From: Nitratireductor sp.
GTDB taxonomy: Bacteria > Pseudomonadota > Alphaproteobacteria > Rhizobiales > Rhizobiaceae
Direction: 5' to 3'
DNA length: 56,879 bases
NCBI RefSeq assembly: GCF_017794765.1
Contig: NZ_CP051236.1
Span: 99,172 to 156,050 of the forward strand
Every line of letters begins with the position of its first letter. Within the stretch, counting starts at the first letter, position 1. A model generated the notes under the pieces. That model was given only the letters and a program-made list of their open reading frames with translations, searched no databases and had not been told where the DNA came from. Positions 55,981-56,879 of this stretch are shown here, piece by piece. Both the position numbers and the translations under genes were made by a program.

Positions 55981-56805
55981 TCAACGCCAGAAGGCGGGAA
56001 CGGTTTCCTCAAGCCGGGGACCAAGCCGCAACGGCGCGATCTTTTCGCAAAGACCTGTGCGGTCGGAAATCTCCAGGCCGACACCGCAGATCGTAGCAGG
56101 GCCGGACGCCGCCTCGAAGCGCCCCTTGGGCACTTTTGCGGTGAAGCGGTTCAGCGGTTCTTCCTTGTCCATGCCGAGGGAAGAATCGTAATCGCCGCAC
56201 ATGCCGGCATCGGAGAGATAGCCTGTGCCTCCGTTGAGGATCTGGTGATCGGCGGTCGGTTGATGCGTGTGCGTGCCGACGACAAGGCTCGCCCGCCCAT
56301 CGACGAAATGGCCAAAGCACATCTTCTCGGACGTCGCCTCGGCATGAAAATCGAGAATGACGGCATCCGCCTGATCGCCAAGCGGACAGGCAGCCAGCAC
56401 ATCCTCCACGCAGGCGAAGGGATCATCGAGCTCGGGATGCATGAAGACCCGGCCCATAATGTTGGAAACCAGAACCCTTGCGCCATTCTTCGCCATATAG
56501 ACACCCGAACCGCGGCCCGGAGTGCCCTTGGGGAAATTCGCCGGGCGGAGAAACCGCTCCTCGCGCGGAGCGAAAGTGAGCGCCTCGCGCTGATCCCAGA
56601 CGTGATTGCCCGTTGTCACCACATCGGCGCCGGCATCGAGCGTGGCGCGGAAAATCTCCTCGGTGATGCCGAAACCGCCTGCCGCGTTCTCACCATTCAC
56701 CACCACGAAATCCAGCCGGAAATCCGAAATCAGGCCCGGGAGCTTTTCCCAGACCGCCGTGCGGCCCGCACGGCCGACCATATCGCCAAGAAACAAAAAT
56801 CTCAT
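55981..56805 (-). CDS. TIGR00282/YmdB family metallophosphoesterase
   Basis: A 274-residue phosphoesterase with a bimetal site. The motifs are LFLGDMVGRAGR, VVNGENAAGGFG, TTGNHVWDQREAL, LDFHAEATSEK and VVGTHTHQPTADH. YmdB-type proteins act on cyclic nucleotides in other bacteria. It lies 70 bases upstream of terC on the same strand. Confidence 0.95.
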   Translation of the reverse strand: MRFLFLGDMVGRAGRTAVWEKLPGLISDFRLDFVVVNGENAAGGFGITEEIFRATLDAGADVVTTGNHVWDQREALTFAPREERFLRPANFPKGTPGRGSGVYMAKNGARVLVSNIMGRVFMHPELDDPFACVEDVLAACPLGDQADAVILDFHAEATSEKMCFGHFVDGRASLVVGTHTHQPTADHQILNGGTGYLSDAGMCGDYDSSLGMDKEEPLNRFTAKVPKGRFEAASGPATICGVGLEISDRTGLCEKIAPLRLGPRLEETVPAFWR

Positions 56806-56814
56806 GCGCCGCTT

Positions 56815-56866
56815 CTAGAGCATCGGACCAAAAAGTGGAATCCGGTTTTCGGATTATTCCGATGCC
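56815..56866. repeat. Rhizobial intergenic palindromic repeat
   Basis: Outer arms GCATCGGA (56820-56827) and TCCGATGC (56858-56865) enclose an inner AATCCGG-TTTT-CGGATT type dyad. This matches the dispersed 50-bp palindromes of Rhizobiales genomes. The element lies just upstream of the phosphoesterase start. Confidence 0.8.
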
Positions 56867-56879
56867 CCATTGATAGTCT

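Overview
The window is a high-GC chromosomal segment from an alphaproteobacterium, most likely of the Hyphomicrobiales (Rhizobiales), Phyllobacteriaceae-like. The support is the unbroken ruvC-ruvA-ruvB-ybgC-tolQ-tolR-tolA-tolB-pal block, an RcdA/DUF1465 gene with CtrA-type sites nearby, the five-step hut pathway with HutF and HutG, a zinc-free L31, rhizobial palindromic repeats, and several TRAP and TSUP transporters. No phage, transposase, CRISPR array or plasmid gene was seen.

Left part (1-17.6 kb) is accessory catabolism. It opens with a truncated aldehyde dehydrogenase, then a periplasmic copper amine oxidase, a GlcG/HbpS-like secreted protein and a FixJ-type two-component pair. Next come a LysR regulator divergent from an IlvD/Edd-family dehydratase, a TRAP transporter (dctP-hairpin-dctQ-dctM), an SMP-30-type lactonase and two IclR regulators; together these look like a sugar-acid uptake and degradation cassette. 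A MOSC protein, tRNA-Thr(CGT), a small AT-rich secreted ORF and a molybdenum-hydroxylase pair (coxS, coxM) without a large subunit follow.

Middle-left (17.6-29.6 kb): a DgcN-like DUF1611 protein, then a minus-strand run hutI-hutH-hutG-hutU that continues into a TakP-like TRAP transporter. Divergently transcribed are hutF and hutC. The HutI/HutF intergenic space carries an inverted repeat suited to HutC. HutH, HutU, HutI, HutF and HutG take histidine to glutamate plus ammonia and formate.

Middle-right (29.6-45.4 kb) is mostly core: rpe, pal-tolB-tolA-tolR-tolQ, ybgC, ruvB-ruvA-ruvC, a TSUP permease, rcdA, an acyl-CoA synthetase, a second TSUP permease, a ThiE-like protein, a SEL1-repeat protein, efp and suhB. 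The gap between the acyl-CoA synthetase and rcdA holds two CtrA-type sites around a compact hairpin-and-terminator unit on the minus strand; this candidate small RNA is the most interesting unexplained signal in the window.

Right part (45.4-56.9 kb): a MotA/ExbB-like plus OmpA-domain stator pair, an M32 carboxypeptidase, a GntR regulator with a clear palindrome in front of an iodotyrosine-deiodinase-like nitroreductase, an MsbA-like ABC exporter, rpmE, a SelW-like protein, yebC, a secreted metallo-beta-lactamase-fold protein, a TerC-family membrane protein and a YmdB-like phosphoesterase, ending in a rhizobial palindromic repeat.
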